From: Pseudomonas sp.
GTDB lineage: Bacteria; Pseudomonadota; Gammaproteobacteria; Pseudomonadales; Pseudomonadaceae
Reading direction: 5' to 3'
Length of the DNA: 64,000 bases
Assembly: GCF_030698175.1 (NCBI RefSeq)
Contig: NZ_JAUYNT010000042.1
Span: 1-64,000, forward strand
Shown: positions 16,915 through 24,514 of the stretch, piece by piece
How the letters are laid out: the number at the start of each line of letters is the position of its first letter
How positions within the stretch are numbered: position 1 is the first letter of the stretch
The notes under the pieces: model-generated
Database searches by the model: none
What the model saw: the letters and a program-made list of their open reading frames with translations, nothing else
Told to the model about the DNA's origin: nothing
Made by a program: the position numbers and the translations under genes

Positions 16915-17841
16915 GTGGCCCCGGTTATTTCGATTCAACAGCTGAGTAAAACCTACGCCAGCGGCCACCCGGCCTTGCGCAATATCAATCTGGATATCCG
17001 CAAAGGCGAGATCTTTGCCCTGCTCGGTCCCAATGGCGCCGGCAAGACCACCCTGATCAGCATCGTCTGCGGCATCGTCAATCCCGGCAGCGGCACCGTG
17101 CAGGTTGGCGGCTACGACATAGTGCGCGACTACCGCGCCTCCCGTGGGCAGATCGGCCTGGTGCCGCAAGAGCTGTTCAACGATGTGTTCGAAACCGTCT
17201 GGGCCACCCTTAAGTTCAGCCGCGGCCTGTTCGGCAAGGCGCCCAACCCGGCCTACCTGGAGCAGGTGCTGCGCGACCTGTCGCTGTGGGACAAAAAAGA
17301 CGCGAAGATTTTTGAATTGTCCGGCGGCATGAAGCGCCGGGTGATGATCGCCAAGGCGTTGTCCCATGAGCCTTCGGTGTTGTTTTTGGATGAGCCCACC
17401 GCCGGCGTCGACGTCGAATTGCGCCGCGACATGTGGGCCATGGTGCGGCGCCTGCGCGAGCGCGGAGTGACCATCATCCTCACCACCCACTACATCGAGG
17501 AGGCCGAAGAAATGGCCGACCGCATCGGGGTGATCAGCAAGGGCGAGATCATTCTGGTCGAAGACAAACAGGTGCTGATGCAGCGCCTCGGCAAGAAGCA
17601 GCTGACGTTGCAACTCAAGCAGCCGCTGAGTTTGATTCCCGTCGCCCTGGCGCCTTACGCCCTGGAGTTGGCCGATGATGGCCATGAGTTGGTGTTCAAC
17701 TTCGACGGCCAGCGCGAGCAGACCGGGATTGCCGAACTGCTGGGCGATTTGGCCGCGAACGGCATCGAATTCAAGGATTTGAAGTCCAGCGAAAGCTCCC
17801 TGGAAGATATCTTCGTCAACCTGCTCAGGAGCCGCCCGTGA
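16915..17841 (+). CDS. ABC-2 type exporter, ATP-binding subunit
   Basis: Encodes 308 residues starting at GTG 16915 (CTGGAGCGCCC upstream). Walker A GPNGAGKTT is near residue 40, signature LSGGMKRRVMIAKAL near 138, Walker B VLFLDEPTAGVD near 160 and the switch histidine in TTHYIEEAE near 192. The closest layout is the drug/polysaccharide (NodI/CcmA-like) exporter class that pairs with an ABC-2 permease, as here. Its last bases are repeated downstream by the 143-bp tandem duplication, which leaves a 116-bp gap between this stop and the true permease start. Confidence 0.92.
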   Translation: MAPVISIQQLSKTYASGHPALRNINLDIRKGEIFALLGPNGAGKTTLISIVCGIVNPGSGTVQVGGYDIVRDYRASRGQIGLVPQELFNDVFETVWATLKFSRGLFGKAPNPAYLEQVLRDLSLWDKKDAKIFELSGGMKRRVMIAKALSHEPSVLFLDEPTAGVDVELRRDMWAMVRRLRERGVTIILTTHYIEEAEEMADRIGVISKGEIILVEDKQVLMQRLGKKQLTLQLKQPLSLIPVALAPYALELADDGHELVFNFDGQREQTGIAELLGDLAANGIEFKDLKSSESSLEDIFVNLLRSRP

Positions 17842-17994
17842 ATATCCATGCGATCCGCGCTATTTATCTGTTCGACGAATTGCCGCGCGATTTGGCCGGC
17901 AACCCCAGCGAAAGCTCCCCGGAAGATATCTTCGTCAACCCGCTCAGGAGCCGCCCGTGAACCTCCATGCGATTCGCGCCATCTATTTGTTCGA
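17733..17994. repeat. Tandem duplication spanning the ABC ATPase end and permease start
   Basis: Copy A (17733-17875, 143 bp) holds the last 36 codons of the ATPase gene and the first 13 codons of a permease start. Copy B (17876-17994, 119 bp) follows immediately with the same content, minus 24 bp (the GGCATCGAATTCAAGGATTT part) and with scattered substitutions. Both copies keep AGGAGCCGCCCGTGAA, where GTG begins a permease frame overlapping the TGA stop. Confidence 0.9.
17838..17960 (+). pseudogene. Chimeric 40-aa ORF made by the tandem duplication
   Basis: GTG 17838 still has the AGGAGC ribosome site of the original ATPase-permease overlap. The frame reads 12 permease-like residues (MNIHAIRAIYLF), then 27 residues of ATPase C-terminus (ending EDIFVNPLRSRP), and stops at 17960, overlapping the GTG of the intact permease at 17957. 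It probably has no product function but may preserve translational coupling from ATPase to permease. Confidence 0.6.
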
Positions 17995-18718
17995 GCTGGC
18001 CCGCACCTGGCGCACCCTGCTGCAGAGCATCGCCACCCCGGTGATTTCCACCTCGCTGTATTTTGTGGTGTTCGGCTCGGCCATCGGTTCGAGCATGACC
18101 GAAGTGCAGGGCATCAGTTACGGCGCCTTTATCGTGCCGGGGCTGATCATGCTGGCGATGCTCACCGAGAGCATCTCCAACGCCGCCTTCGGCATCTATA
18201 TGCCGCGCTACTCCGGGACTATCTACGAGGTGCTGTCGGCGCCGATTTCGCCGCTAGAAATAGTCGTCGGCTACGTCGGCGCGGCGGCCACCAAGTCGGT
18301 GATTCTGGGCTTGGTAATTTTGCTCACCGCGCGGCTGTTCGTCAGCTTCGAGATCGCCCATCCGCTGTGGATGCTGCTGTTGATGCTGCTGACGGCAGTG
18401 ACCTTTAGCCTGTTCGGCTTTATCGTCGGCATCTGGGCCGATGGCTGGGAGAAGCTGCAGGTGGTGCCGGCGCTGATCGTCACGCCGCTGGCCTTCCTCG
18501 GTGGCAGTTTTTACTCCATCAGCATGCTGCCGCCGCTGTGGCAGACCATCACCCTGTTCAACCCGGTGGTGTACCTGATCAACGCCTTTCGCTGGAGCTT
18601 CTACGGCATCGCCGACGTGCATGTCGGCATGAGCCTGGGCATGATTGCCGGCTTTCTGCTGCTCTGCCTGCTGATGGTGACCTGGATGTTTCGCACTGGT
18701 TACCGACTGAAGAATTAG
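17957..18718 (+). CDS. ABC-2 type exporter, permease subunit
   Basis: Encodes 253 residues with six predicted membrane helices and the ABC-2 family features YGAFIVPGLIMLAMLTESI near residue 55 and the C-terminal LPPLWQTITLFNPVVYLINA segment near 195. GTG 17957 overlaps the stop of the chimeric mini-ORF by four bases, as exporter pairs usually overlap. With the ATPase it should form a homodimeric-type exporter of a lipid, polysaccharide or drug; the substrate is unknown. The following space carries a dispersed repeat and a terminator. Confidence 0.92.
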   Translation: MNLHAIRAIYLFELARTWRTLLQSIATPVISTSLYFVVFGSAIGSSMTEVQGISYGAFIVPGLIMLAMLTESISNAAFGIYMPRYSGTIYEVLSAPISPLEIVVGYVGAAATKSVILGLVILLTARLFVSFEIAHPLWMLLLMLLTAVTFSLFGFIVGIWADGWEKLQVVPALIVTPLAFLGGSFYSISMLPPLWQTITLFNPVVYLINAFRWSFYGIADVHVGMSLGMIAGFLLLCLLMVTWMFRTGYRLKN

Positions 18719-18730
18719 CCCGCAGCCGGC

Positions 18731-18820
18731 CGTAGGATGTGGTGGAGCGCAGCGATACCCATCATGGGTTTGATCGCCGTTGGATATTCGATGGGTATCG
18801 CAAGCTCAACCCATCCTACG
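18731..18820. repeat. 90-bp dispersed repeat with CGTAGGAT...ATCCTACG ends, copy 1
   Basis: The element begins CGTAGGATGTGGTGGAGCGC and ends AACCCATCCTACG, with internal GCGATACCCATC / GATGGGTATCGC inverted arms. A second copy in the opposite orientation is at 51801-51886. Both stand in intergenic space next to a gene end, as REP/MITE-type elements do. Confidence 0.8.
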
Positions 18821-18833
18821 GTTCTGCAGACAA

Positions 18834-18870
18834 ACAAAAACGCCCCGGCAACTGCCGGGGCGTTTTTTAT
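18834..18870. terminator. Terminator between ABC exporter and ahpF
   Basis: The stem AACGCCCCGGCA / TGCCGGGGCGTT has an A-run before it and TTTTTT after it, so it can stop transcription from both convergent units. Confidence 0.9.
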
Positions 18871-18880
18871 GCAACATCGA

Positions 18881-20434
18881 TCAGCTGCGGATCAGGTGAT
18901 CGAAGGCGCTCAACGCCGCCTTGGCGCCTTCACCGACGGCGATGACGATCTGCTTGTAGGGCACTGTGGTCACATCGCCGGCGGCGAAGATGCCGGGGAT
19001 ATTGGTGCCGCCCTTGGCGTCGACGATGATCTCGCCACGCGGGGTCAGCTCCACCACGCCTTTCAGCCAATCGCTGTTAGGCAACAGACCGATCTGCACG
19101 AAGATGCCCTCCAACACCACAGTATGCAGCTCGTCGCTGTGGCGATCCTGGTACACCAGGGCATTAACCTTCTGCCCGTCGCCTTTGACCTCGGTGGTCA
19201 GGGCGCTCTTGATGATGGTCACATTGCTCAGGCTGTTGAGCTTGTTCTGCAATACGGCATCGGCACGCAACTGGCTATCGAACTCGATCAGGGTGACGTG
19301 CGCGACTATGCCGGCCAAGTCGATGGCCGCTTCCACGCCAGAGTTGCCACCGCCGATCACCGCCACCCGCTTGCCCTTGAACAGCGGGCCATCGCAATGC
19401 GGGCAGTAAGCCACACCTTTGCCACGGTACTGCTGCTCGCCGGGTACGTTCATTTCCCTCCAGCGCGCGCCTGTGGAGAGGATCAGGGTCTTGGCTTTCA
19501 GCGTCGCACCACTTTCAAACTTCACTTCATGCAGGCCACCGGCATGACTGGCGGGAATCAAGGCGCTGGCGCGCTGCAGATTCATGATGTCGACGTCGTA
19601 CTGCTTAACGTGTTCTTCCAGCGCACGGGCCAGCTTCGGCCCTTCGGTTTCTTGCACCGAGATAAAGTTCTCGATCGCCATGGTGTCGAGCACCTGGCCG
19701 CCGAAACGCTCGGCGGCGACGCCGGTGCGAATGCCTTTACGTGCGGCGTAGATGGCCGCCGCAGCACCGGCCGGGCCACCACCGATCACCAGTACGTCGA
19801 AGGCGGCCTTGGCGTTGAGCTTCTCGGCGTCACGGCTACTGGCGCCGGTGTCGATCTTGGCGAGAATCTGCTCGACTTCCATACGGCCCTGGCCGAACAG
19901 TTCGCCGTTCAGGTAGATGCTCGGCACCGACATGATCTGCCGTGACTCGACTTCGGCTTGGAACAGCGCGCCGTCGATGGCCACGTGACGGATATTGGGA
20001 TTCAGCACGGCCATCAAGTTCAGCACCTGGACTACGTCCGGGCAATTCTGGCAAGACAGCGAGAAATAGGTCTCGAAGTTGAATTCGCCTTCGAGGTTCT
20101 GAATTTGTGAGATCACATCCTGAGCCAGCTTGGAGGGGTGACCGCCCACTTGCAGCAGCGCCAGTACCAGCGAGGTGAACTCGTGGCCCATCGGCAGGCC
20201 GGCGAAACGCAGGCTAATAGCGCCGTTGGGGCGGTTCAACGCGAAGGACGGCTGGCGCGCATCGCTACCATCTTCACGCAGGGTAATTTTGTCGGTCAGA
20301 CTGACGATATCGTGCAGCAGGCCACTCAGTTCGCGGGATTTATCGCTGTCATCGAGGGACGCGACGATCTCGAACGGCTGGGTGACCTTTTCGAGGTAGG
20401 CCTTCAACTGGGTTTTAAGATTGGCATCCAACAT
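18881..20434 (-). CDS. ahpF: Alkyl hydroperoxide reductase subunit F
   Basis: A flavoprotein disulphide reductase of 517 residues that regenerates AhpC with NADH. The N-terminal tandem-thioredoxin domain holds SLSCQNCPDVVQ (redox Cys pair near 128-131). The thioredoxin-reductase-like part has the FAD motif GGGPAGAAAAIYAARKG near 215, the active disulphide YCPHCDG near 345 and the NAD motif GGGNSGVEAA near 358, with the final FAD motif GIFAAGDVTTVPYKQ near 480. All redox residues are intact. It lies 122 bp after ahpC on the same strand, the usual order. Confidence 0.97.
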   Translation of the reverse strand: MLDANLKTQLKAYLEKVTQPFEIVASLDDSDKSRELSGLLHDIVSLTDKITLREDGSDARQPSFALNRPNGAISLRFAGLPMGHEFTSLVLALLQVGGHPSKLAQDVISQIQNLEGEFNFETYFSLSCQNCPDVVQVLNLMAVLNPNIRHVAIDGALFQAEVESRQIMSVPSIYLNGELFGQGRMEVEQILAKIDTGASSRDAEKLNAKAAFDVLVIGGGPAGAAAAIYAARKGIRTGVAAERFGGQVLDTMAIENFISVQETEGPKLARALEEHVKQYDVDIMNLQRASALIPASHAGGLHEVKFESGATLKAKTLILSTGARWREMNVPGEQQYRGKGVAYCPHCDGPLFKGKRVAVIGGGNSGVEAAIDLAGIVAHVTLIEFDSQLRADAVLQNKLNSLSNVTIIKSALTTEVKGDGQKVNALVYQDRHSDELHTVVLEGIFVQIGLLPNSDWLKGVVELTPRGEIIVDAKGGTNIPGIFAAGDVTTVPYKQIVIAVGEGAKAALSAFDHLIRS

Positions 20435-20465
20435 GATCAGTACCCCTTTTTACGAAATTCAGAGA

Positions 20466-20499
20466 CAAAAATGCCCAGACGGATCACGCCCAGGCATTC
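20466..20499 (-). terminator. Possible attenuating hairpin between ahpC and ahpF
   Basis: On the minus strand the arms AATGCC and GGCATT are followed by TTTTTG. Lying between two genes of one operon, it could reduce ahpF relative to ahpC transcription. Confidence 0.45.
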
Positions 20500-20556
20500 G
20501 GGCAGTGCGGAGTCGGTTGACGACCCCGCAGCGCATGACGACTTTGTGAGTCGTAT

Positions 20557-21120
20557 TTAGATTTTGCCAACCAAGTCCAACGACGGCGCCAGCGTGGCTT
20601 CACCTTCTTTCCACTTGGCTGGGCACACTTCACCTGGGTGAGCGGCGGTGTACTGGGCAGCTTTCAGCTTGCGCAGGGTTTCCGACACATCACGGGCGAT
20701 TTCGTTGGAGTGGATTTCCACGGTCTTGATCACGCCTTGCGGGTTGATCAGGAAGGTGCCACGCAGGGCCAGGCCTTCTTCCGGGATATGCACGCCGAAG
20801 GCGTTGGTCAGGGTGTGGGTCGGGTCACCGATCAGCGGGAACTTGGCTTTGCCTACCGCTGGGGAAGTCTCGTGCCAAACCTTGTGCGAGAAGTGGGTGT
20901 CGGTGGTGACGATGTACACCTCGGTACCGGCCTTCTGAAACTCGGCGTAGTTGTTGGCCGCGTCTTCAATTTCAGTCGGGCAGTTGAAGGTGAAGGCAGC
21001 CGGCATGAAGATCAGCACCGACCACTGACCTTGCAGGCTCTGCTCGGTGACTTCGATAAACTTGCCGTTGTGGAAAGCGTTGGCTTTGAACGGCTGGACT
21101 TGAGTGTTGATCAGCGACAT
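20557..21120 (-). CDS. ahpC: Alkyl hydroperoxide reductase subunit C (2-Cys peroxiredoxin)
   Basis: Reduces H2O2, organic peroxides and peroxynitrite in the cytoplasm. The 187-residue protein has the peroxidatic Cys47 in FTFNCPTEIED, the resolving Cys166 in EVCPAKW, and the sensitivity motif GVHIPEEGLA, so it is the standard AhpC1/Prx type. Start ATG 21120 follows GGAAGCACCC (AGGAAG). A 10-bp inverted repeat 84-110 bp upstream may be a regulator site. ahpF follows on the same strand. Confidence 0.97.
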   Translation of the reverse strand: MSLINTQVQPFKANAFHNGKFIEVTEQSLQGQWSVLIFMPAAFTFNCPTEIEDAANNYAEFQKAGTEVYIVTTDTHFSHKVWHETSPAVGKAKFPLIGDPTHTLTNAFGVHIPEEGLALRGTFLINPQGVIKTVEIHSNEIARDVSETLRKLKAAQYTAAHPGEVCPAKWKEGEATLAPSLDLVGKI

Positions 21121-21203
21121 GGGTGCTTCCTCGTGGGGATAAGTAGTTGACGAGAAAGATCATAGAGGTGGCGTTGCGCTAAAGCTTATTGATTGAACCC
21201 ATG

Positions 21204-21230
21204 GCTACGATTGACTAAGCCAATCGTAGC
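21204..21230. promoter_or_regulatory. 10-bp perfect inverted repeat upstream of ahpC (candidate OxyR site)
   Basis: GCTACGATTG and CAATCGTAGC are separated by seven bases, 84-110 bp before the ahpC start. Position and dyad length fit a LysR-type operator, and OxyR is the known regulator of ahpC in pseudomonads. The dyad could instead be the transcription end of the quinone reductase gene, but no T-run follows it. Confidence 0.4.
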
Positions 21231-21242
21231 TTCGAGCATTGA

Positions 21243-22205
21243 TCAAGTCAGACTATCGTTAATACTCAGGACCAACTTGCCATTCACCTGATTGCTCGCC
21301 AGCGCCGCAAAAGCGGCTTCCACATCCTTGGCGGCAAAGACTTTCTCCAACTGCGGCTTGAGCCGACCCTCGCTGAACAGCGGCCACACGTGTTGGCGCA
21401 AATCGCGCAACAGATCGGCCTTGAACAGTTCATCGCGGTTGCGCAGGGTGGAGCCGAGCAATTGCACCCGTTTGACCAGCAGCATACCGAGATCAAACTG
21501 CACCTCGCGCCCGCCCATCAAGCCAATCAGCACCCAGCGGCCATCCACCGCCAACAGTTGCAGGTTGCTCTGGGCGTAGCTGGCGCCAACCGGATCGAGA
21601 ATCACATCGAAAGGGGCAAAATCACGCAAGGCATCCAGCCCTTCGGTACGCACCACACCGCCTTGAGCGCCGAGGGCGACGCAATAAGCCAAGCGCTCAG
21701 GCGAGCCGACGCTGACCCAGCACGGGTTACCCAAGGCCTTGCACAGCTGAATAGCCGCCGAACCCACGCCACTGGCGCCGGCATGCACCAACACCTTCTC
21801 GCCAGGGCGCAGCCCGGCTAACTGGTAGAGGTTCAGCCAGGCCGTGGCGTATACCTCAGGCAAGGCGGCCGCTTCCAGCAAGGACAAACCATCGGGCACC
21901 GGCAAGGCATGGCCGGCATCCACCACCACTTCTTCCGCCATGCCACCGCCGGCCAGCAACGCGCAGACCCGATCACCGACTTGCCAAGCGCTGCCCGCGC
22001 CGACTTCAGTGACGACTCCGGCACATTCCAGCCCCATAATGTCGCTCGCCCCCGGCGGTGGCGGATACAATCCGGCGCGCTGTAGCAGGTCGGCCCGATT
22101 AAGTCCGGCTGCCGCGACTTGAATCCGAATTTGCCCAACATCGCAGTCAGGATTCGGCCGTTGCACCCACTGCACACCACCTTCGACGCCTTGCAAAGCC
22201 TGCAT
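21243..22205 (-). CDS. NAD(P)H-quinone oxidoreductase, zinc-independent MDR family (PIG3/QOR type)
   Basis: Encodes 320 residues, the usual length for TP53I3/PIG3-like quinone reductases. Visible are NRADLLQRAGLYPPPPGASD near residue 35, GLECAGVV, the coenzyme-binding HAGASGVGSAAIQLCKALG near 145 and the VLIGLMGGREVQFDL segment near 235. The family reduces quinones with NADPH and is often found beside peroxide-defence genes. It precedes ahpC on the same strand with 122 bp between, probably with separate promoters. Confidence 0.9.
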   Translation of the reverse strand: MQALQGVEGGVQWVQRPNPDCDVGQIRIQVAAAGLNRADLLQRAGLYPPPPGASDIMGLECAGVVTEVGAGSAWQVGDRVCALLAGGGMAEEVVVDAGHALPVPDGLSLLEAAALPEVYATAWLNLYQLAGLRPGEKVLVHAGASGVGSAAIQLCKALGNPCWVSVGSPERLAYCVALGAQGGVVRTEGLDALRDFAPFDVILDPVGASYAQSNLQLLAVDGRWVLIGLMGGREVQFDLGMLLVKRVQLLGSTLRNRDELFKADLLRDLRQHVWPLFSEGRLKPQLEKVFAAKDVEAAFAALASNQVNGKLVLSINDSLT

Positions 22206-22344
22206 GCTGCCTCCATAGTTAGTTTCAACTGAACCCGATCTGCAATTGTCGGGTTTATTGCATTATTTAGCCGGTTGCCAATGGAACCGAGCCCGCCAAA
22301 GACGACCTAATATGCGTCATCACTTGCCTTCGAGTCGAATCAGC

Positions 22345-24426
22345 ATGAAGCATTTCCTTCCCGGCACTGCCCTCGCCTTCCTGCTGAGTCTAGCGCCGTT
22401 GCCGCTGCTGGCAGCCGTTAGCCCACAGAACAGTTGGGATACGCTGCAGCCTGAGCGCGAGCAAGTGATCGCCAGTTTGAATATGGTCGAGTTGCTTAAA
22501 CGCCACCATTACAACAAGCCACCCTTGAATGACGAGCGTTCGATCAAGATTTACCAGGGCTATCTCAAGCTGCTCGACCCCTCGCGCAGCTATTTCACCG
22601 CCGCCGACATTGCCGAATTCGACCAGTGGGGCAGCCAGTTCGATGAACTGCTCAAGGGCGGCGACCTCGATCCAGGCTTTGCCATCTACAAACGCCACCT
22701 TGATCGTCTCAAAGAACGCCTGGATTTTGCCCTCGCGCAACTTGAGCAAGGCACCGACAAGCTGGACTTTAACGTCGATGAAAGCCTGCTGATTGACCGG
22801 GAAAAATCCCCCTGGGCCAAAAACAGCGCAGAGCTGGATGAGCTCTGGCGCAAGCGCCTGAAAGATGAAGTGTTGCGCCTGAAGATCGCCGGCAAAGAGC
22901 CAAAGGCCATTCAAGAACTGTTGGTCAAACGCTACAAAAATCAGGTCTCGCGGCTCAAGCAAACCCGTGGCGAAGACATTTTCCAGGCCTATATGAACGC
23001 CTTTGCCGAGACCTACGACCCGCATACCAGCTACCTGTCGCCGGATAACGCCGAGGCGTTCGATATCAATATGAGCCTGTCGCTGGAAGGCATAGGCGCC
23101 GTGCTGCAAAACGACAACGACTACGTCAAGGTCGTGCGCCTGGTGCCAGCCGGCCCTGCCGACAAGAGCAAGCAAATCGTTCCGGCGGACAAGATTGTGG
23201 GCGTCGCCCAGGGCAATGGCGAGATGGTCGATGTAATCGGCTGGCGCCTCGATGAAGTGGTCAAGCTGATCCGCGGACCCAAAGGTTCAGTCGTACGCCT
23301 GGACGTTATTCCCGCCAGCAACGCGCCGAGCGATCAAACCACCAAGGTGGTGGCCATCACCCGTGAAGCGGTGAAACTGGAAGAGCAAGCGGCGAAAAAA
23401 TCCGTGCTGAAATTGCAGCACGAAGGCCGCGATTACAAGCTGGGCGTGATTGAACTGCCGGCCTTTTATCTCGACTTTAAAGCCTTCCGTGCCGGTGACC
23501 CCGAGTACACCAGCACCACCCGTGACGTGAAGCGTCTGTTGACCGAGCTGCAAGAAGAGAAAGTCGACGGCGTGGTGCTCGACCTGCGCAATAACGGCGG
23601 CGGCTCGTTACAAGAAGCCACCGAACTGACCGGCCTGTTTATCGACCAAGGCCCCACCGTACTGGTGCGCAACAGCGACGGCCGGGTCGATGTACTGGCC
23701 GATGAAAACCCCGGCATTTTCTACAGTGGGCCGCTGGCAGTGTTGGTCAATCGGCTTTCGGCCTCGGCCTCGGAAATCTTTGCCGGCGCCATGCAGGACT
23801 ACCACCGCGCACTGATTATCGGCGGGCAAACCTTCGGCAAAGGCACGGTGCAAACCATTCAGCCACTCAATCATGGCGAGCTGAAACTGACCTTGGCCAA
23901 GTTCTATCGCGTCTCTGGGCAAAGCACCCAGCACCAAGGCGTGCTGCCGGATATCGAATACCCGGCCATTGTCGACACCAAGCAAATTGGCGAAAGCGCC
24001 CTGCCCGCCGCCATGCCGTGGGACAGCATCCGCCCGGCGATCAAGCCCGAGGTGGATCCGTTCAAGCCGTTCCTGGCTGAACTCAAATCCCGCCACGAGG
24101 CCCGCACCGCCAAGGCTCCAGACTTCGTGTTTACCCGTGACAGCCTGGCGCTGGCGCAACAACTGATGCACGAAACCACCGTCAGTCTCAACGAAACCAC
24201 CCGCCGCGCGCAGCATGCCGACATCGAAGGCAAGCAGTTGGCGATGGAAAACACCCGGCGTAAAGCCAAGGGTGAGGAGCAATTGAAGGAGCTGAAAAAA
24301 GTCGACGAAGACGCAACGCCGGTGGAAGAGCCCAAGACCAAGCCCGAGGATGATGCCTACCTCAGCGAAACCGGGCTGATTCTGCTCGACTACCTGGGTT
24401 TGCGCCCGGCGGTCGCCAAGCAGTAA
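22345..24426 (+). CDS. prc: C-terminal processing periplasmic protease Prc/Tsp
   Basis: A serine protease with a Ser-Lys dyad that degrades tagged or misfolded periplasmic proteins and trims cell-wall enzymes. ATG 22345 gives 693 residues with a Sec signal (MKHFLPGTALAFLLSLAPLP start). A PDZ domain lies near residues 230-330, and the catalytic region SASASEIFAGAMQDYHRA with the lysine in TFGKGTVQTIQ lies near 470-505. The C-terminal DUF3340-like helical region (EQLKELKKVDED) is present, so the protein is full length. The upstream in-frame start at 22246 would hide the signal peptide and is rejected. Confidence 0.95.
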   Translation: MKHFLPGTALAFLLSLAPLPLLAAVSPQNSWDTLQPEREQVIASLNMVELLKRHHYNKPPLNDERSIKIYQGYLKLLDPSRSYFTAADIAEFDQWGSQFDELLKGGDLDPGFAIYKRHLDRLKERLDFALAQLEQGTDKLDFNVDESLLIDREKSPWAKNSAELDELWRKRLKDEVLRLKIAGKEPKAIQELLVKRYKNQVSRLKQTRGEDIFQAYMNAFAETYDPHTSYLSPDNAEAFDINMSLSLEGIGAVLQNDNDYVKVVRLVPAGPADKSKQIVPADKIVGVAQGNGEMVDVIGWRLDEVVKLIRGPKGSVVRLDVIPASNAPSDQTTKVVAITREAVKLEEQAAKKSVLKLQHEGRDYKLGVIELPAFYLDFKAFRAGDPEYTSTTRDVKRLLTELQEEKVDGVVLDLRNNGGGSLQEATELTGLFIDQGPTVLVRNSDGRVDVLADENPGIFYSGPLAVLVNRLSASASEIFAGAMQDYHRALIIGGQTFGKGTVQTIQPLNHGELKLTLAKFYRVSGQSTQHQGVLPDIEYPAIVDTKQIGESALPAAMPWDSIRPAIKPEVDPFKPFLAELKSRHEARTAKAPDFVFTRDSLALAQQLMHETTVSLNETTRRAQHADIEGKQLAMENTRRKAKGEEQLKELKKVDEDATPVEEPKTKPEDDAYLSETGLILLDYLGLRPAVAKQ

Positions 24427-24465
24427 GCGCCAGTCATCAGATCGTCACGAAACTGTCGTGAAATA

Positions 24466-24495
24466 CAAAGGCCGGTAGCGATACCGGCCTTTTGC
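24466..24495 (+). terminator. Terminator after prc
   Basis: The arms AAAGGCCGGTA and TACCGGCCTTTT with a four-base loop, ending in a T-run, lie 40 bp after the prc stop and 20 bp before the next start. Confidence 0.9.
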
Positions 24496-24514
24496 ATTTC
24501 TGACAGAGACCATC

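Noticed and set aside
18737..19945. 402-codon plus-strand frame opposite ahpF
   Set aside because: Starts inside a dispersed repeat and runs antisense to ahpF; no motif or ribosome site.
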